A stretch of 64,000 nucleotides of DNA, taken from positions 1 through 64,000 of the forward strand of contig NZ_JAIHLQ010000001.1 in the NCBI RefSeq assembly GCF_019733355.1, read 5' to 3'. Positions 56,009 to 64,000 of the stretch are shown one piece after another. The translations under genes and the position numbers were made by a program. Source of the stretch: Pseudomonas baetica. Lineage in GTDB: Bacteria > Pseudomonadota > Gammaproteobacteria > Pseudomonadales > Pseudomonadaceae. The notes under the pieces are model-generated. The model saw only the letters and a program-made list of their open reading frames with translations. It did not search any database and was not told the DNA's origin. How positions within the stretch are numbered: the first letter of the stretch is position 1; every line of letters starts with the position of its first letter.

Positions 56009-56496
56009 TACGGCGCGCGCCATGACTGAAGAGGTCGCCACACTGTGCCGCTGAATGTCGTAATTGAATAGTTCATGCCTGTTAGCGACAAATCGAATTA
56101 AATCATCGCACCTGACAACAATGGATATTTCCGGTCGGGCTCAGGGTTTGCCTGTGTGTTAAAAATCAACTTCAGGCACGCTGACATCTATCGAACACAA
56201 TAGATTGACTTTTTCAATTATGGCACTCGCGTCCAATATCACGCATATTCCTGACTCCTCGGACATATATAGCAAGCGCGACCAACGGTATCTTAAGTGG
56301 TATTATGCCGCCCATTAGTTGCTCTCAAATTAATGGCACAGTGATATCCAGATATAGGCACTCCACCGAAGTTGGCAGCCAAACACGATCACTGACCGCG
56401 TTGAAATCAATAACATAATTGACAGCATTTTCAGACAGAGACCCGCCAGCCACCGGCCGGTCTACCCGCAGCGAACATCCATTGGCTCCATCCGTT
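56009..56496. other. Intergenic region before the NarL-type kinase
   Basis: A 488-bp stretch that is more AT-rich than its surroundings, with several short T/A runs, including TTGACTTTTTCAATTATGG near 56203-56221 that might hold a promoter. An open frame on the minus strand (56325-56585) overlaps the kinase start and looks like chance. I see no gene, repeat or RNA here. Confidence 0.5.
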
Positions 56497-57390
56497 ATGT
56501 ACGCCAGTCTCAAGTCAATCACCACATGGCCACCCTCTCGGGAAAACGCCCGCCGGTTCACACTCATCCTTTGTGTCGCGGCCACACTTGGCAGCCTGTT
56601 GACCTATGGCTTTTCCGCACACCTTGGCCTCGGACTGTTGTTGCTTGACGTCGCGGCTACCACCTGTGTCTGGGTGCAATATCGGTTGTCACGCAAATCA
56701 ATCAAATTTCAGCCTCAGGAACTCGCCGACCGCCTGCTCGAAGTCCAGGAAAACGAACGCCACCGCCTTAGCCGCGAGCTGCACGATGATATCGGCCAAT
56801 TGCTGACCGCCGCCAAGCTGCAGAGCGACTGGCTAAAACGGCGGATGCCGGAAGACTTGCAGGACCAATGCACCGCACTGTGCGAAACCCTTGAGGAAAC
56901 GCTCGACAAGGTGCGTGATGTATCGGCCATTCTCAATCCTCGCCAATTGACCAGCCTTGGCCTTGAAGCCAGCCTGCGAGCACACCTGCTCAAGACATTG
57001 ACTCATACAAGCGTGCACTGGAGCCTCGACTGCCAGCAACGCCTTAACGGCATCCCGGAAGAAATGGCGGTCGCCGCCTTTCGCATCACCCAGGAGGCTG
57101 TGACCAATATCCTGCGTCACGCGCAGGCGAAAAATCTGGTAATACGCGTGCAACGCCTGCCAGAGGGCCTGACGTTGCTGATCAGCGATGACGGACTGGG
57201 CTTTGCCCCTGCCGCCAATCCAGGTCGTGAAGGACAGCGAGGCATGGCCGGGATGGCCGAACGGATCGAGCAATTGGGTGGCACCCTGAACGTTATCAGT
57301 GAGCCGGGCAAAGGCACTCGAATCGAAGCACTTTTCCCCTGGGCGCCCCGTGCACTCGAACGGGCCAGTACGAATAAGGTTATGCGTTGA
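56497..57390 (+). CDS. NarL-type sensor histidine kinase (HisKA_3)
   Basis: About 297 residues from the ATG at 56497: two closely spaced membrane helices (22-60; TLILCVAATLGSLLTYGF and LGLGLLLLDVAATTCVW) and then HisKA_3 with H96 in RELHDDIGQLLTAAKL and HATPase_c boxes ITQEAVTNILRHAQA, DDGLGF and GMAGMAERIEQLGG. There is no periplasmic or PAS sensor domain, so it may sense through the membrane or a partner. The frame upstream to 56419 starts only at TTG. It overlaps the regulator gene by 4 bp. Signal unknown. Confidence 0.8.
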   Translation: MYASLKSITTWPPSRENARRFTLILCVAATLGSLLTYGFSAHLGLGLLLLDVAATTCVWVQYRLSRKSIKFQPQELADRLLEVQENERHRLSRELHDDIGQLLTAAKLQSDWLKRRMPEDLQDQCTALCETLEETLDKVRDVSAILNPRQLTSLGLEASLRAHLLKTLTHTSVHWSLDCQQRLNGIPEEMAVAAFRITQEAVTNILRHAQAKNLVIRVQRLPEGLTLLISDDGLGFAPAANPGREGQRGMAGMAERIEQLGGTLNVISEPGKGTRIEALFPWAPRALERASTNKVMR

Positions 57391-58046
57391 CTTGCAACTT
57401 ACTTCTGGTGGATGACCACTCGCTGATCAGGGCCGGCGTGCGCGCTCTGGTGCTGGATATTCCCGGTTACGCGGTGATTGGCGAGGCCAATGACGGCTCG
57501 CAACTGCTCGAAATGGTCGAGCAACTGAGTCCCGATATCGTGCTGCTGGATATTTCCATGAAAGAAACCGGCGGGCTGGAAGCTTTGCAACGGCTAAAGC
57601 GCGTGCGTCCGCAGAGCAAAGTGCTGATCCTGTCGATGCACACCGACCCTGCGTTGATCATGCAGGCACTGGAGTCCGGCGCCCACGGCTACCTGCTCAA
57701 AGACACCACAGCCACCGAACTCGAGCACGCGCTGGAAGCCTTGCGCAACAACGAACGTTACTTGAGTCCGGCCATCGCCCACACCGTGATCAACCAAGCG
57801 CTGACCCGCAATCAGAAGCAGCAGCCGGAAACCGCCGACTCGCACAACCTGACTGCCCGACAGCTGGAAATCCTGCGTTTGATCGTGCGCGGCAAATCCA
57901 CCCGGGAAATCGCCAATGGCCTGGGCTTGAGCATCAAGACTGTCGAGACCCACCGTTCGCAGATCATGAAACGCCTGCAAATCTACGATGTGGCGGGCCT
58001 TGTACTGTTCGCCGTGCGCGAACAGATCATCAGTCTGGACGACTGA
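57387..58046 (+). CDS. NarL/FixJ-family response regulator
   Basis: A 219-residue regulator: receiver with DD (9-10), D55 in VLLDISMKETGG and K in YLLKDTTA; LuxR-type helix-turn-helix at about 155-210 (LTARQLEILRLIVRGKSTREIANGLGLSIKTVETHRSQIMKRL). It starts at TTG overlapping the kinase stop codon (TTGA) and so is translationally coupled. It ends 17 bp inside the convergent yegS gene. Target genes are not predictable. Confidence 0.87.
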   Translation: MTCNLLLVDDHSLIRAGVRALVLDIPGYAVIGEANDGSQLLEMVEQLSPDIVLLDISMKETGGLEALQRLKRVRPQSKVLILSMHTDPALIMQALESGAHGYLLKDTTATELEHALEALRNNERYLSPAIAHTVINQALTRNQKQQPETADSHNLTARQLEILRLIVRGKSTREIANGLGLSIKTVETHRSQIMKRLQIYDVAGLVLFAVREQIISLDD

Positions 58047-58947
58047 CTGACGGCTTGATGGTCAAGAGCGGCGAACTCCTCGGCAGGTGAACCTGCAACG
58101 CCGCTGGCCGTGCCTCGAACCGCATGCTGCTGCCTTCCAGCGGCTCACCATCAAGATTGATGTACAGCCCTTCAGCGACCTTGATTTCGACCCAAGGCAA
58201 TCGGGTTCTTACAAACATGTTGTCGATACCGAAACCATCGCTGAGCAGCGACTTCAATGTGCCGGCCAACTCCTGTGGTGCTGGCAAGATGCTGATATCA
58301 AGCAAACCGTCATCGGCCAGCGCCTGCGGACACAATACATGTCCGCCACCCGCCTGACGCCCGTTGCCGATTCCCAATGCCAGCAACTCGCCGCTCCAGT
58401 GAAAATCCGGCCCTTGCAGCTCACCATAAGCGGCATGCAGCTCACTGAACCGCGACAAACCGGTGAACAGGTAGGCTGCACCACCCAATACTTTTTTCAG
58501 CTCCTCTGAAGTATTGGCCGTGACCTGACTGCCGAAACCGCCGGTAGCCATATTCAGGAAGACCTGCCCGCCCACTTCCCCCAGATCAATGTCACACGGC
58601 GGTACATCGAGAAGCTCAAGCGCATTGGCCGGCTCCTGCGGGATCCCTGCTGCGCGGGAAAAGTCGTTGGCGGTTCCCAAAGGCAATAGCACCAGACTGG
58701 CTTTACCCGGATGCGCCGCGAGGGTTTCGGCGATGTCGCGCAACGTGCCGTCTCCGCCGCCAGCAATAATTTTCGTGTAACCGTCCGCCAACGCTTGCTC
58801 CACCCATCGCTGGGCATCCCCCGCTTCCCAGGTCAAGCGCACCGCCAACTCCCAGCCTTGCTTGCGCTTGTTCTCTACCGCGGTGCGAACGGCCTCGTTG
58901 AGTGCCTGCTTGCCATGCAGAACCAACAGCGCCCGGCGTTCACTCAT
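58030..58947 (-). CDS. yegS: Lipid kinase YegS-like
   Basis: A 305-residue diacylglycerol-kinase-family enzyme: VLHGKQALNEAV at the start, GGGDGTLRDIAETL (ATP-binding GGGDG), PLGTANDFSRAAGIP and the metal/lipid-binding segment near GGHVLCPQALADDGLLDI. YegS phosphorylates phosphatidylglycerol in vitro. ATG at 58945-58947 with GGGAG 8 bp upstream; the open frame continues 25 codons further without a better start. Its 3' end overlaps the response regulator gene on the other strand by 17 bp. Confidence 0.9.
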   Translation of the reverse strand: MSERRALLVLHGKQALNEAVRTAVENKRKQGWELAVRLTWEAGDAQRWVEQALADGYTKIIAGGGDGTLRDIAETLAAHPGKASLVLLPLGTANDFSRAAGIPQEPANALELLDVPPCDIDLGEVGGQVFLNMATGGFGSQVTANTSEELKKVLGGAAYLFTGLSRFSELHAAYGELQGPDFHWSGELLALGIGNGRQAGGGHVLCPQALADDGLLDISILPAPQELAGTLKSLLSDGFGIDNMFVRTRLPWVEIKVAEGLYINLDGEPLEGSSMRFEARPAALQVHLPRSSPLLTIKPSVSRPD

Positions 58948-59374
58948 AGCGTCACTCCCTGAATTGAATCGATTGAAACATGTTGACCGCCGTGTCGCGC
59001 AAAAAAGCCACAGGAATGACAATTAATTCAATTGCCGGCCGAAGCGTCCTACACACAGGTACTTTTTCTTACGAAACATGCGGAATCGGCTCAATTGACC
59101 ACACAGGACAGTTGGGTCAACGTGTGCCGGCGGTATCAATCATCAATCCGACAACACAAGGACGTGCATGTAATGAGTGGAAACTCCCCAAAGTTTTTTA
59201 ATAGCTCGAAAGATGAAAAAGGTAGCTGGCGTACATTTGAAACAGCAAGTGGATATGTCCATGTCAAGCCATGAAGCCAGAATGCCAGTGAGTCCGGTTG
59301 CCCCTCTCGCCGAATGTCGTGCGAGTCACAAGTCCGATTTCAAAAACAGCACCAAGACCACTGGAGAAACTGAT
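58948..59374. other. Intergenic region between yegS and a small membrane protein gene
   Basis: About 427 bp, fairly AT-rich. It holds a possible short frame on the plus strand at 59173-59274 (MSGNSPKFFNSSKDEKGSWR...), but without a clear ribosome site, so I do not call it a gene. No repeat or RNA recognised. Confidence 0.5.
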
Positions 59375-59569
59375 ATGGAACCTCGTGTGACCGAGCTGGA
59401 AACCCACCTCAAATACATTCGACGGGACATGGACGAAGTCCGGAGTGACGTCAGAACGATCAAACACCGTCTCGCCTACTCGGCGGGCGCAACAGCCGTA
59501 GTGCTGTGTCTGCTGGGTTGGGTGGCCAATAGCCGATTCGACCAGCTTGTTGCACTGATCAGCCATTGA
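59375..59569 (+). CDS. Small coiled-coil/single-helix membrane protein
   Basis: A 64-residue protein: an N-terminal charged helix with heptad spacing (VTELETHLKYIRRDMDEVRSDVRTIKHRL in two parts) and a C-terminal transmembrane helix (AGATAVVLCLLGWVA). It resembles small phage-related or haemolysin XhlA-type proteins in architecture, but no specific match is claimed. GGAGA sits 8 bp before the ATG at 59375. The open frame upstream is not likely to be translated. Confidence 0.6.
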   Translation: MEPRVTELETHLKYIRRDMDEVRSDVRTIKHRLAYSAGATAVVLCLLGWVANSRFDQLVALISH

Positions 59570-59630
59570 CCGAACGAAACATTGCAGGCGTCGACAGGAT
59601 CAGTCGACGCCTGCATTTGCGGGGCGGGGG

Positions 59631-60857
59631 TCAGCCCAGGAGATCACTCAGCGGAATGAAGACGACTTCGTCTCCTTCAAGCAGAGTGCTCCCCTCCAAT
59701 ACTTCAACCAATCCGTCTGCCCACACGGCGCTGCGCAGCACACCTGAGCTCTGGTTGCGGTAGATAGTCGCCCGCCCCTGCTCAAGACGACCCCGCAAGT
59801 ATTCACGCCGGTTGCCGGCAACAGGCCAGACAAAGCCTGCTGGCACCTTGAACTTCAGAGGGCCGACATCCCGCACACCTTGGCGCCTCATCAGGTAAGG
59901 CCGAGCAAGCAACGCGAAGGTCACCAACGTCGAAGCCGGGTTACCGGGCAACCCGATAACGGGCGCATTGCGGAAATGGCCAAATGTCAGCGGCTTTCCG
60001 GGTTTGATTGCCAGCTTCCAAAGGCCCAGTTCGCCCTCTTCTCGCAAAGCGATACCCAGAAAATCAGCCTCCCCCACCGATACGCCTCCAGTGGAAAGAA
60101 TCAGATCAACATCCTGCAACTCACCCAAGCGAGCACGGGTGGCCGCCAGATCATCCGGAAGAATGCCCGCGTCGATCACTTCACAGCCCAGACGCTGTAA
60201 CCAGCTGCACAGCAGCACCCGATTACTGTTGTAGATCTGCCCTGGCCCCAGCGGTTGACCCGGCTCGACCAATTCGTCGCCGGTGGAAATCACCGCCACT
60301 CGAACCTTGCGCACAACCGTCAGACCGGCGCAGCCCAGCGAAGCAGCCAAACCTTGCTCAATCGGGCCAAGCCGGGTTCCGGCCGACAGGATCAACTCAC
60401 CGACAGTTGTTTCCTGGCCTTGTGGGCGAATGTTCTGGCCGATCTTCATAGGTTCGATGAAGCGTACGGTTCCATCGCTCTGAACGTCAGCGTTTTCCTG
60501 CATTTCTACGCAATCTGCGCCGGGCGGTACCGGCGCTCCCGTGAAGATGCGCGCACAGGTACCGGGTTTCAGAGTTTCGGGAGACTGCCCGGCAAACACC
60601 TTTTGACTGACTGGCAGAGGTTCGCCGGTCCAGTCGGCCAGGTTGAGGGCATATCCATCCATGGCGCTATTGGGCCAAGGTGGCAGATCGAGAGGCGAAA
60701 TCAAATCTTCGGCCAGCACCCGACCTTCGACCAGCGCCAGTGGTAAATACTCATGCTCGACGATTGGCGAGGCCTCGGCCATATCCAGCAAACGCGCCAG
60801 CGCTTCCTCGACCGGCATCAGCGAGCCCATCTTGCCCGGCTTACCCACGGGACTCAC
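59631..60857 (-). CDS. moeA: Molybdopterin molybdotransferase MoeA
   Basis: A 408-residue enzyme that inserts molybdate into adenylyl-molybdopterin. Visible: MPVEEALARLLDMA, the hallmark LPPWPNSAMDGYAL, ARIFTGAPVPPGADCVEM, then the MoaB-like domain with VISTGDELVEPGQPLGPGQIYNSN and LSTGGVSVGEADFL, and GLPGNPAS. It starts at GTG inside the end of moaB (17-bp overlap), suggesting coupling. Forms a Moco cluster with moaB and the divergent mobA. Confidence 0.93.
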   Translation of the reverse strand: MSPVGKPGKMGSLMPVEEALARLLDMAEASPIVEHEYLPLALVEGRVLAEDLISPLDLPPWPNSAMDGYALNLADWTGEPLPVSQKVFAGQSPETLKPGTCARIFTGAPVPPGADCVEMQENADVQSDGTVRFIEPMKIGQNIRPQGQETTVGELILSAGTRLGPIEQGLAASLGCAGLTVVRKVRVAVISTGDELVEPGQPLGPGQIYNSNRVLLCSWLQRLGCEVIDAGILPDDLAATRARLGELQDVDLILSTGGVSVGEADFLGIALREEGELGLWKLAIKPGKPLTFGHFRNAPVIGLPGNPASTLVTFALLARPYLMRRQGVRDVGPLKFKVPAGFVWPVAGNRREYLRGRLEQGRATIYRNQSSGVLRSAVWADGLVEVLEGSTLLEGDEVVFIPLSDLLG

Positions 60858-61380
60858 AAGGCATCGCCTTTTTCAGATGAGGCACGAAATTGCACGGGCG
60901 GTGGCGAGCGTCCAGTTGCTCGCCAAGAATGCCATCCCAACCAGTGCGCACGGCGTTGGTCGAACCCGGCAAGCAGCAAACAAGTGTGCCATTCGCCAGG
61001 CCGGCCAGCGCACGGGACTGCACGGTAGAGGTGCCGATATCGGCCACCGAGATCTGCCGGAATAACTCGCCAAACCCATCCACTTGCTTGTCGAGCAAGC
61101 ACGCGACGGCTTCAGGCGTGCTGTCACGCCCGGTGAAACCGGTGCCACCTGTGATCAGCACAACCTGCACGACATCGTCGGCAATCCAGTTGGCGACTTG
61201 CGCGCGAATTTTGTAGAGGTCATCTTTAAGCAAGACACGCTCAGCCAGAATGTGGCCAGCCGCAGTCAAGCGATCGACGAAGAGCTGACCCGAGGTGTCA
61301 GTTTCCAGGGTTCGGGTATCGCTGACAGTCAGAACCGCAATATTGAGCGGCACGAAAGGTACATCAGCCTTGGCTTTCAT
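60841..61380 (-). CDS. moaB: Molybdenum cofactor biosynthesis protein MoaB
   Basis: A 179-residue adenylyltransferase-type MogA/MoaB protein: LNIAVLTVSDTRTLETDTSGQ at the start, LITGGTGFTGRDSTPEAV and CLPGSTNAVRTGWDGIL. It activates molybdopterin by adenylation before MoeA acts. The gene leads the moaB-moeA pair, divergent from mobA by 81 bp. Confidence 0.92.
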   Translation of the reverse strand: MKAKADVPFVPLNIAVLTVSDTRTLETDTSGQLFVDRLTAAGHILAERVLLKDDLYKIRAQVANWIADDVVQVVLITGGTGFTGRDSTPEAVACLLDKQVDGFGELFRQISVADIGTSTVQSRALAGLANGTLVCCLPGSTNAVRTGWDGILGEQLDARHRPCNFVPHLKKAMPCESRG

Positions 61381-61461
61381 AGGCTCGTCCAGTTGTAGGG
61401 GAAACAGCCTGGTGTTATATCACAGCGCCCCCTTTTTTTGCCGCCCCTCTGGAGAGCAGCC

Positions 61462-62064
61462 ATGACCTTGAAGACGCAACTGCCGCCCTGCTCCATTCTT
61501 CTCCTGGCAGGCGGACGCGGCCAGCGCATGGGCGGTCAGGACAAAGGTCTGGTGGAGTGGCAGAGCGAACCGCTGATCGCACATTTGCAGCGCAAGACTC
61601 GCCCACTGACTGATGACCTGATCATCTCCTGCAATCGCAATCGCGAGCGTTATGCGCTGTTCGCCGATCAATTGGTGATGGACGACGAGAGCGACTTTCC
61701 AGGACCATTGGCGGGCATTCGTGCTGGCCTGAAAGCCGCAAGCCATCCTTACCTACTGGTATTGCCATGCGATGTCCCGAGTATCGACGCAGCACTGCTG
61801 CACGACATGCGCGAAACCGCCAACCAGAATCCTGACAAACCTTTAATGTTGCGCCACGGCAAACACTGGGAACCTTTGCTCTGCGTGATTCCGGCCGCAC
61901 TTTTACCAGCCTTCGAAGACGCCTGGGGCGCCGGTGAACGCAGCCCTGGCCGAGTGATGCGCAGCTTGGGCGCCACCGCCCTGCAATGCCCCGACAACGA
62001 CCCGCGACTGGCTAACCTGAACACCCTGGACCTGTTAAATTCGCACAACACCGTGTCAGACTGA
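61462..62064 (+). CDS. mobA: Molybdenum cofactor guanylyltransferase MobA
   Basis: A 200-residue nucleotidyltransferase that attaches GMP to molybdopterin. The GTP-binding loop is [22 protein letters not shown] (about residues 12-33, in two parts), then [16 protein letters not shown] and [15 protein letters not shown] with the metal-binding aspartate. ATG at 61462 with GGAGAG upstream; the frame extends 8 codons further without a site. Divergent from moaB. Confidence 0.93.
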   Translation: MTLKTQLPPCSILLLAGGRGQRMGGQDKGLVEWQSEPLIAHLQRKTRPLTDDLIISCNRNRERYALFADQLVMDDESDFPGPLAGIRAGLKAASHPYLLVLPCDVPSIDAALLHDMRETANQNPDKPLMLRHGKHWEPLLCVIPAALLPAFEDAWGAGERSPGRVMRSLGATALQCPDNDPRLANLNTLDLLNSHNTVSD

Positions 62065-62142
62065 CACTATCGAAGGAACTCTGACGTCTTGTGTACGTCT
62101 CAAGCTCAGTAACCAAAAGAATTCACATTCGGAGACACACTC

Positions 62143-62364
62143 ATGACTCAACGGACCCTCGCCACTTTCATGCTCGCACTGGGCCTCGCTACCCTTGCCG
62201 GTTGCTCGTCGCCAACAGTGATCACCTTGAATGACGGTCGCGAAATCCAGGCCGTCGACACCCCGCAATACGATGAAGATTCAGGTTTCTACGAGTTCAA
62301 ACAGCTGGACGGTAAAGAAACCCGCCTCAACAAGGATCAGGTTCGTACCGTTAAAGAGCTGTAA
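62143..62364 (+). CDS. YgdI/YgdR-family small lipoprotein
   Basis: A 73-residue lipoprotein with the lipobox L-A-G-C (lipidated C21) and the DUF903 domain: VITLNDGREIQAVDTPQYDEDSGFYEF and the end LNKDQVRTVKEL. Such proteins are anchored, of unknown function. Followed by a strong terminator. Confidence 0.9.
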   Translation: MTQRTLATFMLALGLATLAGCSSPTVITLNDGREIQAVDTPQYDEDSGFYEFKQLDGKETRLNKDQVRTVKEL

Positions 62365-62388
62365 GCTCCACGTCGACAACGGATACAG

Positions 62389-62417
62389 AAAAGCCCGCAT
62401 TTCCATGCGGGCTTTTT
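62389..62417 (+). terminator. Rho-independent terminator
   Basis: Stem AAAAGCCCGCAT / ATGCGGGCTTTTT with a 4-base loop after the YgdI-type lipoprotein gene. It is symmetric enough to serve the convergent pseudouridine synthase gene too. Confidence 0.9.
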
Positions 62418-62445
62418 CATGAACACTCAAAAAGTACGGACGGCA

Positions 62446-63336
62446 TCACCATTGCAGGGTGATACGACTCTCGAACTCGCGCTCCTCACCTGTTACCGGG
62501 TCGATAAAACGAAGTCCTTGCGCCAAGAGCTTCAGCGGATTGGCATAGTCGTCCTCAACGTCTTTTAGCGCATCCGGGTAAAACGGATCGTTGCAGATAC
62601 TTGCCCCCAGCGCGGTCATGTGGACACGCAGCTGATGTTTCTTGCCGGTCACCGGAAACAGGCCATAGCGCCAGAGATCGCCATTCTTCTCCCGAACCTC
62701 GACAGCCGTTTCGGTGTTACTGACTCCCGGCCCCTCCTGCATGCGGAAAAACGGTTCACCATCGATCAGGCGGCTTTCATGCACCAACGGGAAATTCAGT
62801 TCAGGTAAGGCAGGGGCAATGGCTTCGTAGCGTTTGTCTATCTGCCGCGTCGGAAATAGCGACTGATACGCCGAGCGGGTTTGTGGATTGGCCGAAAAAA
62901 TCACCAGCCCCGCCGTATGCCGGTCGATACGGTGCAATGGCACCAGATGGGGATTATCCAGACGCCGGATCAGCCGGCGCAGCAAGGTTTGCTCGACATA
63001 CTCGCCGGCCGGCGTAACCGGAAGGAAGTGAGGTTTGTCAGCCACCACCAAGTGCTCATCGGCATAGAGAATCGACTCGACCACCGGGATCGGTTTTTCG
63101 TCCGGCACTTCGCGAAAATAGTGAATCCGCAAGCCTTCCTTGTAGGGCAAGTCCACCGCTATTGGCTGCCCATGACCATCGAGTACCCGCCCCCGGGCGA
63201 TTCGGTCCAGCCATTGCTCGCGACCAATGGCGCTGAAATGCTCGCACAGACAATCGAGTACGGTCAGCCACTTACCGAGCGGCAGATAAAGCGTGCTGGC
63301 CTGATTTTGCGCAGCAGAGAATGTAGATATGGACAT
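62446..63336 (-). CDS. RluA-family RNA pseudouridine synthase
   Basis: A 296-residue enzyme with an N-terminal S4-like region and a catalytic domain holding PLHRIDRHTAGLVIFS, where D138 is the conserved catalytic aspartate. KKHQLRVHMTALGASICNDPFYPDAL supplies the late RNA-binding motif. This subgroup (RluA-like of unassigned target) is distinct from RluC and RluD; the tRNA or rRNA target is unknown. ATG at 63334-63336 chosen over an upstream frame opening. Confidence 0.87.
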   Translation of the reverse strand: MSISTFSAAQNQASTLYLPLGKWLTVLDCLCEHFSAIGREQWLDRIARGRVLDGHGQPIAVDLPYKEGLRIHYFREVPDEKPIPVVESILYADEHLVVADKPHFLPVTPAGEYVEQTLLRRLIRRLDNPHLVPLHRIDRHTAGLVIFSANPQTRSAYQSLFPTRQIDKRYEAIAPALPELNFPLVHESRLIDGEPFFRMQEGPGVSNTETAVEVREKNGDLWRYGLFPVTGKKHQLRVHMTALGASICNDPFYPDALKDVEDDYANPLKLLAQGLRFIDPVTGEEREFESRITLQW

Positions 63337-63407
63337 ACGGAAATTCGGACCCTCAAGGCAGGCTGGCATTATCCAGCAATGAAGGAAGCGAACCTAGCGC
63401 AGAATCC

Positions 63408-63725
63408 TCAGGCAGGAATCAACTTGAGTGCCGCTGCCTCGGTGAATTCCTTGAGCCAGCGCAACACATCGACAGCCTCCCAGCGACCCGGGTCATACAA
63501 GGCGTAGAGCAAACCCTGATAGCCAACCACATCCAATTGCTTGTGGTAACCGGCGCGCTGAAACAAGGCCTCAATCTCGGCAAAACAAGTGTTGAAATGC
63601 AGTTTATTGAATGGCGTCTTGCCTTCCGTGACCAGTCCGTCAAGGCGCAATTCGAGAACGGCCTCGCGCACCACGTCAACCGACATCCGGTTCACGCTGT
63701 TCTTCAACTGTTCGACATTGACCAC
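63408..63725 (-). CDS. Small SOS-controlled protein of unknown function
   Basis: A 105-residue protein read from GTG (63723-63725) with GAGGG 8 bp upstream. It opens VNVEQLKNSVNRMSVDVVREAVLELRLDG and continues HFNTCFAEIEALFQRAGYHKQL ... WEAVDVLRWLKEFTEAA (in parts). A LexA box lies 23 bp before the start, so it is probably DNA-damage-inducible. I do not recognise the family; small acidic, helical and likely soluble. The frame upstream belongs to no gene. Confidence 0.7.
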   Translation of the reverse strand: MVNVEQLKNSVNRMSVDVVREAVLELRLDGLVTEGKTPFNKLHFNTCFAEIEALFQRAGYHKQLDVVGYQGLLYALYDPGRWEAVDVLRWLKEFTEAAALKLIPA

Positions 63726-63748
63726 GGTTCGTCCCTCTGACCCAATTA

Positions 63749-63764
63749 CTGTATGCCCATACAG
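63749..63764. promoter_or_regulatory. LexA (SOS) box
   Basis: CTGTATGCCCATACAG, a perfect palindrome apart from a 2-base centre, matches the SOS consensus CTGT-N8-ACAG. It is 23 bp before the start codon of the small gene at 63408-63725 and after the stop of the glutaredoxin-family gene. Confidence 0.88.
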
Positions 63765-63837
63765 TAACCGAATAAATCGTGAAGTGCCAAGGGATGGATT
63801 CGCATCGGCGACCAGCGGGATAATCCGGCAAAGCTCC

Positions 63838-64000
63838 TCAACCAAGGAACGCCGCGACCTCATCGGCACTGAACGGCCAGCCCAGTTCCGCACCGGTGTC
63901 GACTCGGCGCAGCACCGGAATCCGCAGGCTATAGGCCTCAAACCAGCGCTCGTCCTCAGCGATATCCACCAGTTCGACAAGCAGGCCGTGCTCGACAAAG
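63838..64000 (-). CDS. Glutaredoxin-family protein (partial)
   Basis: The C-terminal 53 residues of a small thioredoxin-fold protein run off the right edge: FVEHGLLVELVDIAEDERWF, EAYSLRIPVLRRVDTGAELGW and PFSADEVAAFLG, ending at TGA. The cis-proline segment RIPVLRR and WPFSADEVAAFL are typical of the DUF836 glutaredoxin-like group. The N-terminal CxxC part is outside the window. Confidence 0.78.
   Translation of the reverse strand, partial: FVEHGLLVELVDIAEDERWFEAYSLRIPVLRRVDTGAELGWPFSADEVAAFLG

Noticed and set aside
59173-59274. Possible 33-codon gene starting MSGNSPKFFN.
   Set aside because: No clear ribosome-binding site and no recognised relative; composition alone is not enough.

Overview
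The window looks like a chromosomal segment of a fluorescent Pseudomonas of the P. fluorescens group. The main reasons are the pyoverdine genes (the 4332-residue chromophore synthetase PvdL, the sigma factor PvdS, PvdH, an MbtH-like protein, a PvdY-type acetylase and a complete fpvGHJKCDEF operon), REP-type palindromes of the usual Pseudomonas form, and a divergent SoxR/monooxygenase pair like that of P. aeruginosa. No phage, insertion sequence, CRISPR array, tRNA or rRNA body is visible, but the left edge carries the tandem promoters of an rRNA operon that lies just outside the window.

Layout. 1-330: three tandem rrn promoters firing leftward. 453-9.7 kb: mixed housekeeping and accessory genes (RhtA-like exporter, TetR/SDR/DsbA-like cluster, aminopeptidase P, second cysteine desulfurase, LysE-type exporter, SoxR with its target monooxygenase, VOC protein). 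10-18 kb: iron from pyoverdine: fpvGHJKCDEF (inner-membrane reduction and Fe(II) ABC import), converging on mbtH and pvdH. 18.1-26 kb: a GNAT gene, then the dsbRS two-component system and dsbD-dsbE-dsbG, with a tandem pair of hemopexin-fold (photopexin-like) genes lodged between regulator and targets. 26-42 kb: alpha/beta hydrolase, pvdL (13 kb), the divergent pvdS with a clear Fur box, and pvdY. 42-52 kb: a binding protein, then the AtuR-controlled acyclic terpene (citronellol/geraniol) catabolic operon atuABCDEF. 52-64 kb: exonuclease, PpnP, MOSC protein, CheV behind a textbook FliA promoter, a degenerate HPt-like protein, a NarL-type two-component pair, YegS, MoeA/MoaB/MobA, RluA-type pseudouridine synthase, an SOS-box-controlled small gene and the end of a glutaredoxin-family gene.

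How it works together. Fur represses pvdS; PvdS should then read iron-starvation boxes (TAAAT-N16-CGT), which I find exactly placed before pvdH, mbtH and pvdY and in one-mismatch form before pvdL. PvdL builds the acyl-Glu-Tyr-Dab chromophore precursor, PvdH supplies its diaminobutyrate, the MbtH-like protein assists adenylation, PvdY acetylates hydroxyornithine, and the Fpv proteins strip and import the iron afterwards. The peptide-chain synthetases, export pump and receptor genes are not in the window.

The most notable items are the hemopexin-like pair inside the dsb locus, 11-bp-phased direct repeats at dsbD and dsbR, an iron-starvation box that uses the pvdH stop codon, a REP palindrome translated within FpvD, a degenerate HPt protein beside cheV, an Lgt-like/TlpA fusion and an SOS box in front of an unknown gene.
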